In this document: positions 47,458 through 57,430 of the stretch, piece by piece
Layout: the number at the start of each line of letters is the position of its first letter
Numbering within the stretch: position 1 is the first letter of the stretch
NCBI GenBank assembly: GCA_023055425.1
Contig: JALGPY010000006.1
Span: 88,819,935 to 88,883,934, forward strand
Direction of reading: 5' to 3'
DNA from: Linanthus parryae
Lineage: Eukaryota; Streptophyta; Magnoliopsida; Ericales; Polemoniaceae
DNA length: 64,000 bases
Translations under genes and position numbers: made by a program
Notes under the pieces: model-generated
Seen by the model: only the letters and a program-made list of their open reading frames with translations
Told to the model about the DNA's origin: nothing
Databases searched by the model: none

Positions 47458-47690
47458 TACTTAATCAAATTCCCAGTTTGCCGAAACTATCACATTTCAA
47501 CTCCCAGTTCTAAAACAAGCTGATTGCATCCCTCATTTACAGAAACGACGTCAATGTCAAATTAGGAATGAAATTTCATCACAAATTTAACATATTCGAA
47601 GGAAATTGCATCCCTCATTTGCAGAAACGACGTCAATGTCAAACTAGGAATGAAATTTCATCACAAATTTAACATATTCGAAGGAAATTA
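47458..47690. repeat. Second partial MITE copy with 82-bp tandem duplication
   Basis: Repeats the left half of the foldback in the same direction (CCAGTTTGCCGAAACTATCAC...). An 82-bp unit starting ATTGCATCCC occurs at 47523 and 47605. Confidence 0.65.
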
Positions 47691-48584
47691 TTTCTATATA
47701 CTCTTTGTGCTGCTTGTTGATATGCGTATAGAAATAAATGGCTTAGCTGCTCAACTGTATAGCTAAGATCATGTCTACTATTGCGTGAGTAGATTAATCT
47801 TCCAATTAGTCTTTTTTTAAGATGAAGCATGACATTCATTCATTGAGGGGACTACAGAATGAATTACACTTGGGAATTTTATCGAGGACACCAAGTGTTC
47901 TCTTAATATATTAGTGGCTCAATAAATTATTATCTACTTTCAGTATAATGTAATGATCAAATGAAACTGGCCAAAAATGTTTGTCAGGAAATTAACTTTG
48001 TCAGTGGTATTTTCGTCTATCAAAATGAAAATTTCATATATTAAGAATACGAATCTAGAAAGTTGAAAACCTAGCCGCTTCAACAAAACCCATTGACAAT
48101 GATTCGGAGTGTGAGTATGATTTTTCCTTAACCCAAATATGCGATTTCTTAACAACTTGATTTGTTTTAGGAAATAACAGCTTGATTTGGTTTGTGTTGT
48201 TCACTTCAGTCTTTTAATTGTTTGTCTAAACTATTTTACCTTTTGTTTTCTAATTTCATGTCCCTCTCTTGCTGCTACCACAACCAATTAAATCACATCT
48301 TCGTTATCTTTATCTCCTATGGCCCTAAAGTCACCATTACCACCACACGAAACTGGAGGTATTTCAGTGAGAAAATAGTACTACTCTGTAGGGCATTTAT
48401 TGCATAGTTTCCCAAATTGTATTTTCATGGATGGAAAAACATTAATACGGTGGATGGGCATGTACTGTTAAAGACTATAGAGGTTACTGAAATATGAAAT
48501 ATATGAGAAAAAAAAAATATCGTAGTATAATTGCACTTTTATGTTTGAACAGCAGATGACATATACGAAATTGAATCCTACTGC

Positions 48585-49077
48585 CTATGTACCACAAGTG
48601 CGGGTGCGGTGCGGGGTGGTGCGGGTACAGGAATTAGGTGCAAGTGCGGCATATTCTTAAAAATGAACGGAACGGGTGCGGCGGGAGTGCGGCGACTTTA
48701 TTTATATATTTATTTTACGTTATTAGCGATATCATTATATTAATATAAAACTGTAATAATACTAATCTGAATTATACTCAAAAATAAATTCATACAATGA
48801 TACAACGTTACTATATAAACAATATTATCTCTTCATGTCGTTTTTATAGTGTAGAGAGACGATTTATCTGAGGATAAGAAATGTTCACATATTCACGTAT
48901 TTTTGGGTTAAATTGTAATTCTATTTTAGTAGAACTCCACATAAACTTTTAAAATGACCATGTCTTATCCGCGACCACGAAGTACCCCCGAAGCACCCAA
49001 GCACCCCAGCACCCAATATGCACCCAGAAGCACTCGGTGCGGGTGCGCAACCTCCCAGAAGCACCCGTGCAACATAG
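48585..49077. mobile_element. hAT-type MITE in P450 copy 2 intron
   Basis: CTATGT...ACATAG ends with a perfect 8-bp duplication CCTACTGC (48577-48584, 49078-49085) and GC-rich GTGCGG subterminal repeats. Orthologue of 30311-30753. Confidence 0.75.
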
Positions 49078-49226
49078 CCTACTGCCCTACATGGTTATTA
49101 AACTGATGTTTACTCCAAATATAGTTAGACGTGTTGAGGAATTGAATTATCTAGGGAGCACACACAAAACTTATAGAAGTACAAACATAGTCTTTCAATG
49201 AACGTTAAAAGAGAGGGGAATCGTAC

Positions 49227-50132
49227 CATGAGCACTGCTTTAATATGTTCCATAGTTAGATCGATTGGGGTTGAGTGGTCGTTCTTCAACCCTAGGAGAA
49301 TGTCGATGATGTCATCTGTCATGGACTCTGGTCTCTTTGGATTCCGGTGTTCATCTATGATCTCTTGATAGAACACATCCAGTTTCTGAAAAGTCTTTTC
49401 GAGCCGCGCACACATACCATTGATTCTATCTACCCAGCCCAACAAAGGAAAATAGTCGGACACGAAGAAGCTACCTAACACGGTCTGAGTTTCAGCAAGA
49501 ATACTCTTGAATCGACATCTGTCATAACCATCTTCATCATATCGCTTCCCGAATGAACTTCTGCATGTTATGTTGCTCGTGAGAGACATTGCTAGCTCGC
49601 ACAGGTTTACGGGTCTTGATGAAGCGGCTAGGTTTTCAATTTTCTTGATCATCTGACAAACTTCTTCTTCACGACATGCACGAAATGATTGGACATTTTT
49701 GGAGCTGAAGAGATGAAGGATACAAATCTTCCTAATTTCTCGCCAATATTTGTTGTATGGTGAGAAGGCTATATCTAGTTGATTGTACGATAACTTCTTC
49801 TGGGCAAGCATGCCGGGCCTACTACAGAACTGGAGGTCATAGGTTTTCATTACTTCTTTAGCCATTGATGGTGTAGAAATAACTAGGGCTTTGACTGATC
49901 CAAGACGAATGGACATTACTGGGCCATAGGTTTTGGAGAGCTGGTGGAAGTGGCGGTGTAGGTTGCTGTTGTCTAGTTGGTGCAAGTTTCCGATGAGGGG
50001 AAGTCCTGGAGGACCTGGTGGCACTAAGGTGCCTTTCTGAGTTCTTGTGTGCTTCTTTAAAATCAGGAAGATGAGGGGAAGAGAAAAGAGGATTAGAAGG
50101 AGCAGCATCTTGATACTGGCCACAGTACACAA
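49227..50132 (-). CDS. Cytochrome P450, CYP71/CYP83-like, copy 2, exon 1
   Basis: 302 codons ending at a GTACGA donor, phase 0, giving 506 residues with exon 2. Membrane anchor, proline hinge and C-helix WREIRK are as in copy 1. About 18 residue differences from copy 1 in this exon (for example LVPPGPPG versus LLPPGPPG, and SRPGMLAQ versus SRPSILSQ). Read through the donor, the frame would run on to 49125, which would lose the heme-binding half, so splicing is required. Expected role is as for copy 1: ER-bound monooxygenase of specialised metabolism. Confidence 0.92.
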
Positions 50133-50150
50133 ATCTTTTGGGAACCTTTG

Positions 50151-50154
<4 letters not shown>

Positions 50155-50227
<73 letters not shown>
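50155..50227. repeat. Expanded TA microsatellite in P450 copy 2 leader
   Basis: 73 bp of alternating TA, 22 bp upstream of the P450 ATG; 16 bp at the same place in copy 1. Confidence 0.9.
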
Positions 50228-50231
<4 letters not shown>

Positions 50232-50541
50232 AGAATGTTTGCTTCACATATATGGAAAACAAAACAAAATTTATATATTTGTACTCTTCTTTCAATTAAA
50301 CGGTTGTAAGTTCTCAATGAACAATGGCCAGATGTTTTTTTCTCTTTTATGAAAGGAAGGGGTGTGTCTGTCCTGTGTCCACAATTAGGTTAGAGTTTTC
50401 TTCTCTTTTTTTCCATGGTCCCAGGCGCTAGAATACAAAAAGTGACGGTTGCGCAAGTAAATTAGCCTTTTTCATGACATTGCTAACAACTCAATTTTAT
50501 AAAGATGACACTAACTCATTATTGATGGCAATGACTCCATG

Positions 50542-50948
50542 CAGGGGTGGACCTATGACTCCATGCAGGGGTGGACCTATGTCGGGGCAACGGGGGCAGT
50601 TGCCCCCCCCCCCTCTGAAATTTGAAAATTTCTAGTATTCTTAGTTTTATAGATTTTTGTGACCAAACGAAAAGGAATATAGAATTTTGTCCCTCCTAAA
50701 ATTCAAAACTGCCCAGCTGCTCAAGTGGTTAGTTGTTGTAATTGACAAATCCTTTTGCACATGTTCGATTCTCTGTCCAGACAATATTTTTTTTTTCTAT
50801 TCCTTTTTTTTTTTTTTTTTTTTTATGTTTGTGCGTATAATTGCTTATGAAATATAACGACTTTTGACTGTTGACTTTGACTTTTAACTTTGACTTTTGA
50901 CTTCGCGAATCTTGCCCCGACTGACTTAATTTCCTGGCTCCGCCACTG
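50542..50948. mobile_element. Non-autonomous hAT insertion in P450 copy 2 promoter
   Basis: Ends CAGGGGTGGACCTA (left) and CAGTGGCGGAGCCA (right, reverse complement). Target duplication ACTCCATG at 50558-50565 and 50949-50956, with another ACTCCATG plus the first 16 element bases tandemly repeated at 50534-50557. Copy 1 has the empty site with a single ACTCCATG (32155-32162). The interior has homopolymer T runs and no transposase. Confidence 0.85.
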
Positions 50949-51069
50949 ACTCCATGAAGGTGTTAAATCACAAATAATGATAACAACCTGTCTACCAAAG
51001 ATGACATTTCATGCGACATATAACAGTTATATTTCAGATGGCTAAAATAGTGTTTTATATAGGACCTAA

Positions 51070-51560
51070 TGTTAATTAGTGCAAACTTGATGTTAATTAG
51101 TGTAAACTTGTGTATTTATACTCCAGTCCTCCGCTAGGTCTACTTTTTTATTTATGTATTAGTTGTTAATTAATCAGTTCGATCAGTTCGTTCATCATGG
51201 TATCAGAGCGGGTTCTCAAACCTAATCTCTGATATATATGTTTTTTCTCTCACGAAGATCGACCACGAACAAGTCGCTTCCTCCTTTGTCTATCACCAAG
51301 GATCGTCAACGTCCTGTGCGTCGTCCCCAACTGAGAAGACAACGCGCTATCTGGGTCGCCCTCCTCTGTGCCGTGAATCGTCGCCCTCGCCTGCTTCTTC
51401 CACTCGCGCAACACCGGCCACTGCTACGCCGGACCTCTACTATTGATACATGAACCATTTGTCGTATCACATAGATCTTTTTCTACTATTGATACAAGAA
51501 CCATTTGTCGTATCACATAGATCTTTTTCTACTATTGATACAAGAACAATTTGTGGAGGA
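51070..51560 (+). mobile_element. Copia fragment D, copy 2
   Basis: Counterpart of 32275-32720. Primer site TGGTATCAGAGC at 51198-51209; the 47-bp unit is repeated about 2.5 times (51436-51555). 51561-52146 is non-coding shared sequence. Confidence 0.6.
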
Positions 51561-52146
51561 TCCTTAGTCTTCTCTATATGTGGCCTGCCCTATTGGTTCG
51601 AATTCTGTCTCAGTACATAGCTAGTCCCATAGAGTTATTCACTCACGAACAAGATGACGTGGTTGTTCACTTTTTGAACATGATGAAAACATCATGTTTC
51701 ACAAGGTTGAGCAGGTGGCTCCTTTGTTTCAACAAGGAGTAACCAATGCTTGCAACTCGTTGTTTCATTATTTCAACAGGAAAACGATAATTCTTGTTAA
51801 TTCGTGTCTTGTAATTGGTATTTCTCTAATGAATGTTAGTGTTTTGGTTAATGATAAACGTCCCGAAATAGCCCTCCCGTCCCATCTTCTTAAGGATGGA
51901 TATGCACTATGTGTGGAATAGGGGCAAAGCCAAGCATTCGAGCTAGCTAATAATGCGGTACAGCTGAATCATAGGGAAGTAAACGAAAATTCAAAAGCTA
52001 TTTAAAAAACTCAAACTAATCTAGACAAAATCAAAAAAGTTGTCAAAAATAGCAAATTGTTGAATATCCCCGTAAACTGAATTTACAAATAAAGTATGAT
52101 ATCTCGAGAAAAGGGGACCCAAATCTTGTTCAAATGAACTTCCAAT

Positions 52147-52723
52147 TAGGGATGGCAATGGGTTGGATCAGGATCAGATCAGGTCCTTCCCGATCCAGAT
52201 CTGACCAGGAGAAATAGGATCCTGATCCGGTCCAGATCCGTTCGGATCATCATCGGATTCAGATAAGATCGGATCGGGTTTCATTCAGCTGATCCAAATT
52301 CGACCCGTAGGTCCATATAGTATGCCGTCGGATCGAATTTGAATTGGATCTGACTGGGGTTTGCAATAAAACACAAAGTATAACATAAAAAAACAATATT
52401 TCATACGTTAAGGCATGTTTGTAAGTTATGAAGCATAAAATACAAATAAAATACTTTTGTACGTTGGAGTTACTATAGTATTTTTCTTGGTAGTGTAAGT
52501 GGGGTGGTAATGAGGGTATATATTTACAAAGCGCACATATACGTCGGATCGGGTCGGGTCGGAACCGGATGGATCTTTCCTCCGATCTATATCCAGATCC
52601 AAATCCGATCGGGTCTGGATTTCAGGATCCAAATCCGTTCCATTTTCGATTGGATCGGATCCGGATTCGATCCATTCGGATCGTTCGGATCTCAGATTGG
52701 ATGGGACCATATTGCCATCCCTA
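52147..52723. mobile_element. hAT-type MITE upstream of P450 copy 2
   Basis: TAGGGATGGCAAT...ATTGCCATCCCTA with a perfect CTTCCAAT duplication (52139-52146, 52724-52731). Orthologue of 33312-33886. The interior is rich in GATCCGGATC-type repeats. Confidence 0.85.
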
Positions 52724-53175
52724 CTTCCAATACCCAAAAATAGCAAAGTTTAACTTATCACGATGTGGAATGTCAAAACCGCCATATTTTCGTCGCGATA
52801 AGGCCGTCTTGTAGCTTGACCATTGTGGCTGTGCGTGTACGCGTATAAAAACTTTCTACATTTGGTAATTACTAGCAATATTGACGCCTTGCACCCAAAT
52901 TACGACCAAAAGGTCGACTGCCTAATGAAATGGGCATCAGTTAGGAGCATCTATCTATCAACTCCTTCATATGACCTGATCTGGCAACTCATGGTACGTC
53001 AGTCGTGTTGTCAACATAGTATCCGAGAACTCAACATCTTCCTTCTCAGATGCTCCTGCATCATTTTGTGTGTGTATAAAATCATATCTTTTATCTCATT
53101 CGATCAATATGTTTACCTCTATTCTCAAGTAGAATGTAGTTTAAACATATTCCTTTACGCACCATATGAAAAACA

Positions 53176-53617
53176 TGTTAGGATCGTCTTGGAGCGATTT
53201 AACAACGGAACGAAAAGCAATACGAAAAATGATAGCACGAACAAGAACACGGCGTTTTACGTGGTTCACCAAATTGGCTACATCCACGGTCCACACCCAC
53301 TTCACTATGAGCAATGAATGAAGAGCACAATCTGATCTATCAGCCTCTCTCTCTGTGTGATGTGATACCCTAACCCTAGAGCTAGGTTAAATAAATAGAG
53401 ATAGCTAATAGATGAAATTGCTTATAAGCCCCTCAAGTTTAGACTAGATTACAAAACAGTCTTCACACTTAACAATCTCCCACTTAAAGACTGATTAATT
53501 GTGAGTGTACTTCTCCCACTTCAATTCAACATCCTCCATGAGTGTGGACTTGGCCTCTCATCATGTAACTAGGCCAACTGAAGCCGAGCAGGTTCTCAGC
53601 TTCTCCAAGGTGACAAC
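53176..53617 (-). mobile_element. Copia C tail, copy 2 (3' LTR and end of internal region)
   Basis: LTR 53176-53474 plus polypurine tract and about 140 bp of internal sequence, matching 34339-34775. Cut by G2 at 53618. Confidence 0.85.
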
Positions 53618-54229
53618 TGTAGATACTGCTTTCCTGACAGAAGGATCATCGCCACGTGGCAGCCATCCAGCACACCTAGCTGTGCTCCATCCACACCGGA
53701 TCACCACCCGTGCTGATCCCCGTGGGGGTTACGAGACGGAGCCCCCGCGCACCATAACACGAGACTTGTAGGGACTTTGTGGTTTGGAGGCCAGGGTAAG
53801 GTCCGTCGCGGGCAGGCGACAACCAAGCCTGCGCGCGACTTCTGGTAACTGACTGAGAGATCCTAGGCTTACGTGTCCCATTAATGCGGCTGATCTCATA
53901 ACGGTCTCCGATACTTACGGGCAGATACGTAACGGTTCCTATATACATGGTCGAACGTGCCATTAGGGGTTCTATCATTAAGCCGCTATTTATGGTGCAC
54001 TAAACCCCCCAACGTTCACTTCCACACTATATATAGGATCCTTATGCTCTCCGTTGCGACACGGTAAGACAACAAGACACACTGGTCTAGCACCATAGCC
54101 TACTGTCTCTCTCTCACACACAGTTTCCAGTGCTTACTCTCTCCCTACACACACCTTACAACTCTCTGTGTCCTGATTCCCTACTTGAGGTGTACACTTA
54201 GGCATCTCTCAAGGATTCCTTTGTACACA
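53618..54229 (+). repeat. 5' LTR of gypsy G2 (612 bp)
   Basis: Starts TGTAGATACTGC and ends TTTGTACACA. TATA box TATATATA at 54028-54035. Partner LTR begins at 63730. Related to the G1 LTR (3425-4052). Confidence 0.92.
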
Positions 54230-54251
54230 TTTTGGTGAACCCGACGTGAAC
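54230..54251 (+). other. Candidate primer-binding site of G2
   Basis: TTTTGGTGAACCCGACGTG immediately after the LTR, identical to the G1 site. Confidence 0.6.
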
Positions 54252-54284
54252 ATCCACCTTCAACACCTCCAAAAATCTGCCACA

Positions 54285-55880
54285 ATGTCTTCAGACCAAG
54301 CCATCCGCCATGGAGATCGGTCTCCATCCCATGAGGAAACTTCAGAAGAGGATGGACTGCTCAATACCACTCCCCACACTCGGGCTCCAGTTGTCACTGA
54401 GGTAGAACCCTCTTTAGAGTCTCTCCAAGCCACGATACGGACCCAAGCCCGAGCCATGGAAGCTCAATCTGAGCAAATTGCTCAGATTATGGCGATTCTG
54501 GGAAAAGTGGCCCAGAACGTTGTCCTAGGGGCTTCTGCCTCATCACTGAAAACTTCATTGCCCCCACCAGGGGTGGTGTCCAACTCAATGGGCACCTTGA
54601 TAGTGCATGTCTATGGTGCCGAGGCTCCTCTTTCAGGCGGCCCGGCGAGCCAGACCCCACCATTCTCATCGGGCTCGTCCCTCATGACGGCAGGGAACCC
54701 TGCCACATATCCTCCGTCGTCTCTATACGCGAGCAGGGCCCTAGGAAGCCAAGGGCCTCCAACTCCGACTCCTTACAACCCCAGTATGCCCTATATTCCG
54801 GGATTCAGGCCAACAACTCCTTCCTACTGAGGAACATCTGCTAATATGGCGGCTCTCGAGCAAAGGATTGACATATCATCGCCAATCACGGTTCCGTGGA
54901 CACTCATTCCAAATTTAGATAGCGTGCCTCCCATTCCGCGGGATGTCTATCTGATGCCAAACCCCGCTGGGTACAAAGCGCCCAAGTGGGACGATTTCGA
55001 TGAAATCAGTGGGAATGCCCACGAGCACGTGATGACGTTCATGGATATGATGGGCCCGTACGCAGTTGATACTCGGCTACTCATGCGCAAGTTTCCTAAA
55101 TCTTTGGGAACCGTCGCATACAAGTGGTACAGAGCCCTTAAAGCGGGATCTGTAAAGATGTGGGTTGACATGGTGAAGAAATTCTACACGAAGTTATTCC
55201 AGATGGACGAACGGGTCACTACCATTCATCTCTCCCGCATGTACCAAAAGTCAGACGAGGAAGGCGTTGCCTTCATTAAAAAATTCAGGGCCAGGTCTCT
55301 GGAATGCAGCGACGAAGTTTTGGAGAGCCGTCTGGTCGAGATATGCATGCAAGGCATGCGCGACGAGTATAAAGGTATGTTGATTAATTTAAACATGCCT
55401 ACTTTCTCGAAGTTGATTGATTGCACTAGGAACGTTGAGCCCCTGGTAGAAAGGATGCGGAAAAGATGCGCTAACGAGCATACACCCACGAATCGCGGCT
55501 TCAAGGTCGGAAGGTTCGGTTATAAACGGCCGCGAGATACCAATGTCCATGCAGTGTCTCCATCCAGCAAGCAACAACGACCCGAACCACAGGAGGCGCC
55601 GCCACTGCCCTGCTCAGTCGAGGATGCAATTGATCTCTGCAAAAGATGGCGGAAAGACGGAATTTTGCCACCTTTTGAGCGCAAACCTACAGGAGAACAA
55701 TTCAGAAACCCCAGGTGGTGCGAGTGCCACGATCAAGTGTCGCACCCAATGCAGGAGTGCAAGAAGCTTAGATGGATGGTAGACTGGAAAATAAAAGAGG
55801 GCCAGCTGTTCATAGACGAGCCGAACAAGGACGTACGTAATAATCCTCTGCCATCTCATGCGAGGCAGGATCCCAAATGA
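54285..55880 (+). pseudogene. gypsy gag (G2), one internal stop
   Basis: Likely start MSSDQ at 54285 (an upstream ATG at 54246 is in frame). The N-terminal part is Pro/Ser-rich with a short coiled stretch. A TGA at 54828-54830 interrupts it; the same frame then carries the gag core (PNPAGYKAPKWDDF, NAHEHVMTFMDMMGP, YKWYRALKAGSVKMW, FYTKLFQMDE) and a Cys/His cluster WCECHD...HPMQECKK. It ends at TGA 55878-55880, with protease following in the same frame. The core aligns closely with G1 gag. If the first stop is read through or bypassed, this is the only element protein of G2 that could still be made largely intact. Confidence 0.85.
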
Positions 55881-56883
55881 AAAGAGGTCGCTATGATCTC
55901 AATCACCGACTTGGAGGAAGTCATAGACACAGAAGTACCGATATTCGCGTAGATCAACGAGGAGGAGGATTACGGAATTGACACGGAGGATTCGCGAGCC
56001 GAGGGAATGAAGTCTTCCGCCAAGTTTGCCAAGTTCTTCAATGTAGTTGGTTTCTCAGCAGAATTCAGGCACGAAATGACCAAGGCCATCCCCAGAGAAG
56101 CAGAGGACTATGGGGAAGAGATGGTAACCTCGGACGGCAGGATCGTTAAGGGCTTTCGACCAGAGGGACCCATCATGACATTTGACGAGTCTGACAAGAG
56201 AACCAAGGTGAGCCATCAGAGGCCATTGTATGTAACAGCTACTATCAACTGCGTGGACTTGAAAAGGGCATTCGTTGATGGCGGGGCGCGGTGAATGTTA
56301 TTCCCTTGAGCACCTGGAGACGGCGGGGATCCCTCACCACAAGATAGTTAGGAAGCCGTTGCCCCTCACGGGTTTCGGTAGCGATTCCAGAATGACCTTG
56401 GGGTGGATTCGTTTGGGGATTCAAATCGGGAAGATTAGCTGTTCGTCCAAATTCCATGTTATCGACGCAAATACAACTTACCATATGATCATTGGGCGAG
56501 CATGGATTCACCGCTTCGATGTCGTACCCTCGACAGCTCACCAAGTAATGAAGGCTATCTAGAAAGAAAGGGTGGTCTTAATACCTGCTTCCGTGAACCC
56601 TTTTAATTTGGAGGAATCGCACTTATCTGAGGCAGTATGGTTCACAGAACTGAAAGAGGGGCCACTCCCGTACCAGCCAATTCCTCTGCCCAGGTGGGGA
56701 GACATCCACGACCAGTCACCCGCGGGGGTAATGATGACGCGGGAAGAAACAAAAGGGAGACAGCCCACGCAGAAAGAGGCCTCCACAGTAGTTAAAAATA
56801 TCTATACCTTAAAGAGGATTATCAAGCATGATGAAGACGACAGGCAAGTGGGAAGTTTCTACTTCAACGGGAGGAAATGTTAA
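55881..56883 (+). pseudogene. gypsy aspartic protease (G2), frameshifted in the active site
   Basis: In frame with gag across the TGA: EVAMISITDLEE, a stop in PIFA*INEEE (about 55950), HQRPLYVTATI, then AFVDGGA at 56268-56290, where one base is missing directly after the catalytic DGGA. Homology resumes in another frame (GFGSDSRMTLGWIRLG, MIIGRAWIHRFD), with a stop at about 56561, and ends FNGRKC at 56880, exactly where the G1 protease frame ends. The protease is dead. No RT follows. Confidence 0.82.
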
Positions 56884-56979
56884 CATATCTAAGAGATACG
56901 TTGAAGGTGTGCTCCTCTTATTTCCTAAATGAGTACGGTTATTGTTTATCAACTGCTCTTATCAACTGCTTTTATTTTA

Positions 56980-57430
56980 TCTACTTGTCGCAACCAACAC
57001 AAAGCCTATCTCACATGATAGCAGCAGAATGCAATCAAAGCCTCTCTGATAAGATAGCACAAAGCCTATCTCACATGATAGCAGCCGAATGCGAACAAAG
57101 CCTATCTCATATGGTAGCAGCAAAGCCTATCTGCTATGATAGCATAAGCCTACCTCATATGGTAGCAGCAAAGCCTATCTACTAAAGATAGTACAAGCGT
57201 GTCTCATATGATAGCAGCCGATTGCAAACAAAGCCTATCTGCTAAGATAGCACAAGCCTACCTCATATGGTAGCAGCAAAGCCTATCTGCTAAAGATAGC
57301 ACAAGCCTATCTCATAAGACAGCAGTCAGAGCCCATCTACCGGGATGGCAACAGAAAGCTCAAATTCTATCTCATATCATAACAGCAACAGTTCATTCCA
57401 TGTGCTACAGAATCTGTCTCCCGGCATGGC
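56980..57430. repeat. Hairpin-forming short tandem repeat array
   Basis: About 15 imperfect units of 20-36 bp with core AAAGCCTATCTCACATGATAGCA. Each core has short inverted arms, CTATC...GATAG. Variants keep pairing: CTACC...GGTAG (57151 region) and CCATC...GATGG (about 57334). Two more units lie at about 58496 and 58541. The array replaces the position where RT begins in G1. Confidence 0.8.

Larger units (their letters stand above)
46720..49226 (-). other. Intron of P450 copy 2 (2,507 bp)
   Basis: Phase-0 intron with GT donor and CAG acceptor. Contains the foldback MITE cluster (47004-47690) and a hAT MITE (48585-49077); the rest is shared with the copy 1 intron (about 47695-48584 matches about 29490-30310). 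Confidence 0.88.
45900..53617. repeat. Segmental duplication, copy 2 (P450 block)
   Basis: Direct repeat of 25599-34775, about 20 kb apart. Similarity is evident from about 45915 (ACGTACCATATGAAAAAC). It ends where G2 inserted into the copia C tail (GTGACAAC at 53610-53617; same site in copy 1 at 34769-34775). Extra here: a foldback MITE cluster in the intron, a long TA tract, and a hAT in the promoter. Confidence 0.9.

Noticed and set aside
49125..50132. P450 copy 2 exon 1 as a stand-alone 335-codon gene
   Set aside because: The extra 33 codons are intron read-through; a phase-0 GT donor at 49226 joins to exon 2 exactly as in copy 1.
49858..50317. Frames with long Ile-Tyr repeats near the P450 copy 2 start
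   Set aside because: Translation of the TA microsatellite and antisense or frameshifted P450 exon 1; not genes.
56980..57430. Regularly spaced repeats suggesting a CRISPR array
   Set aside because: Plant nuclear context, no cas genes, units of variable length with no unique spacers; it is a transposon-internal hairpin array.
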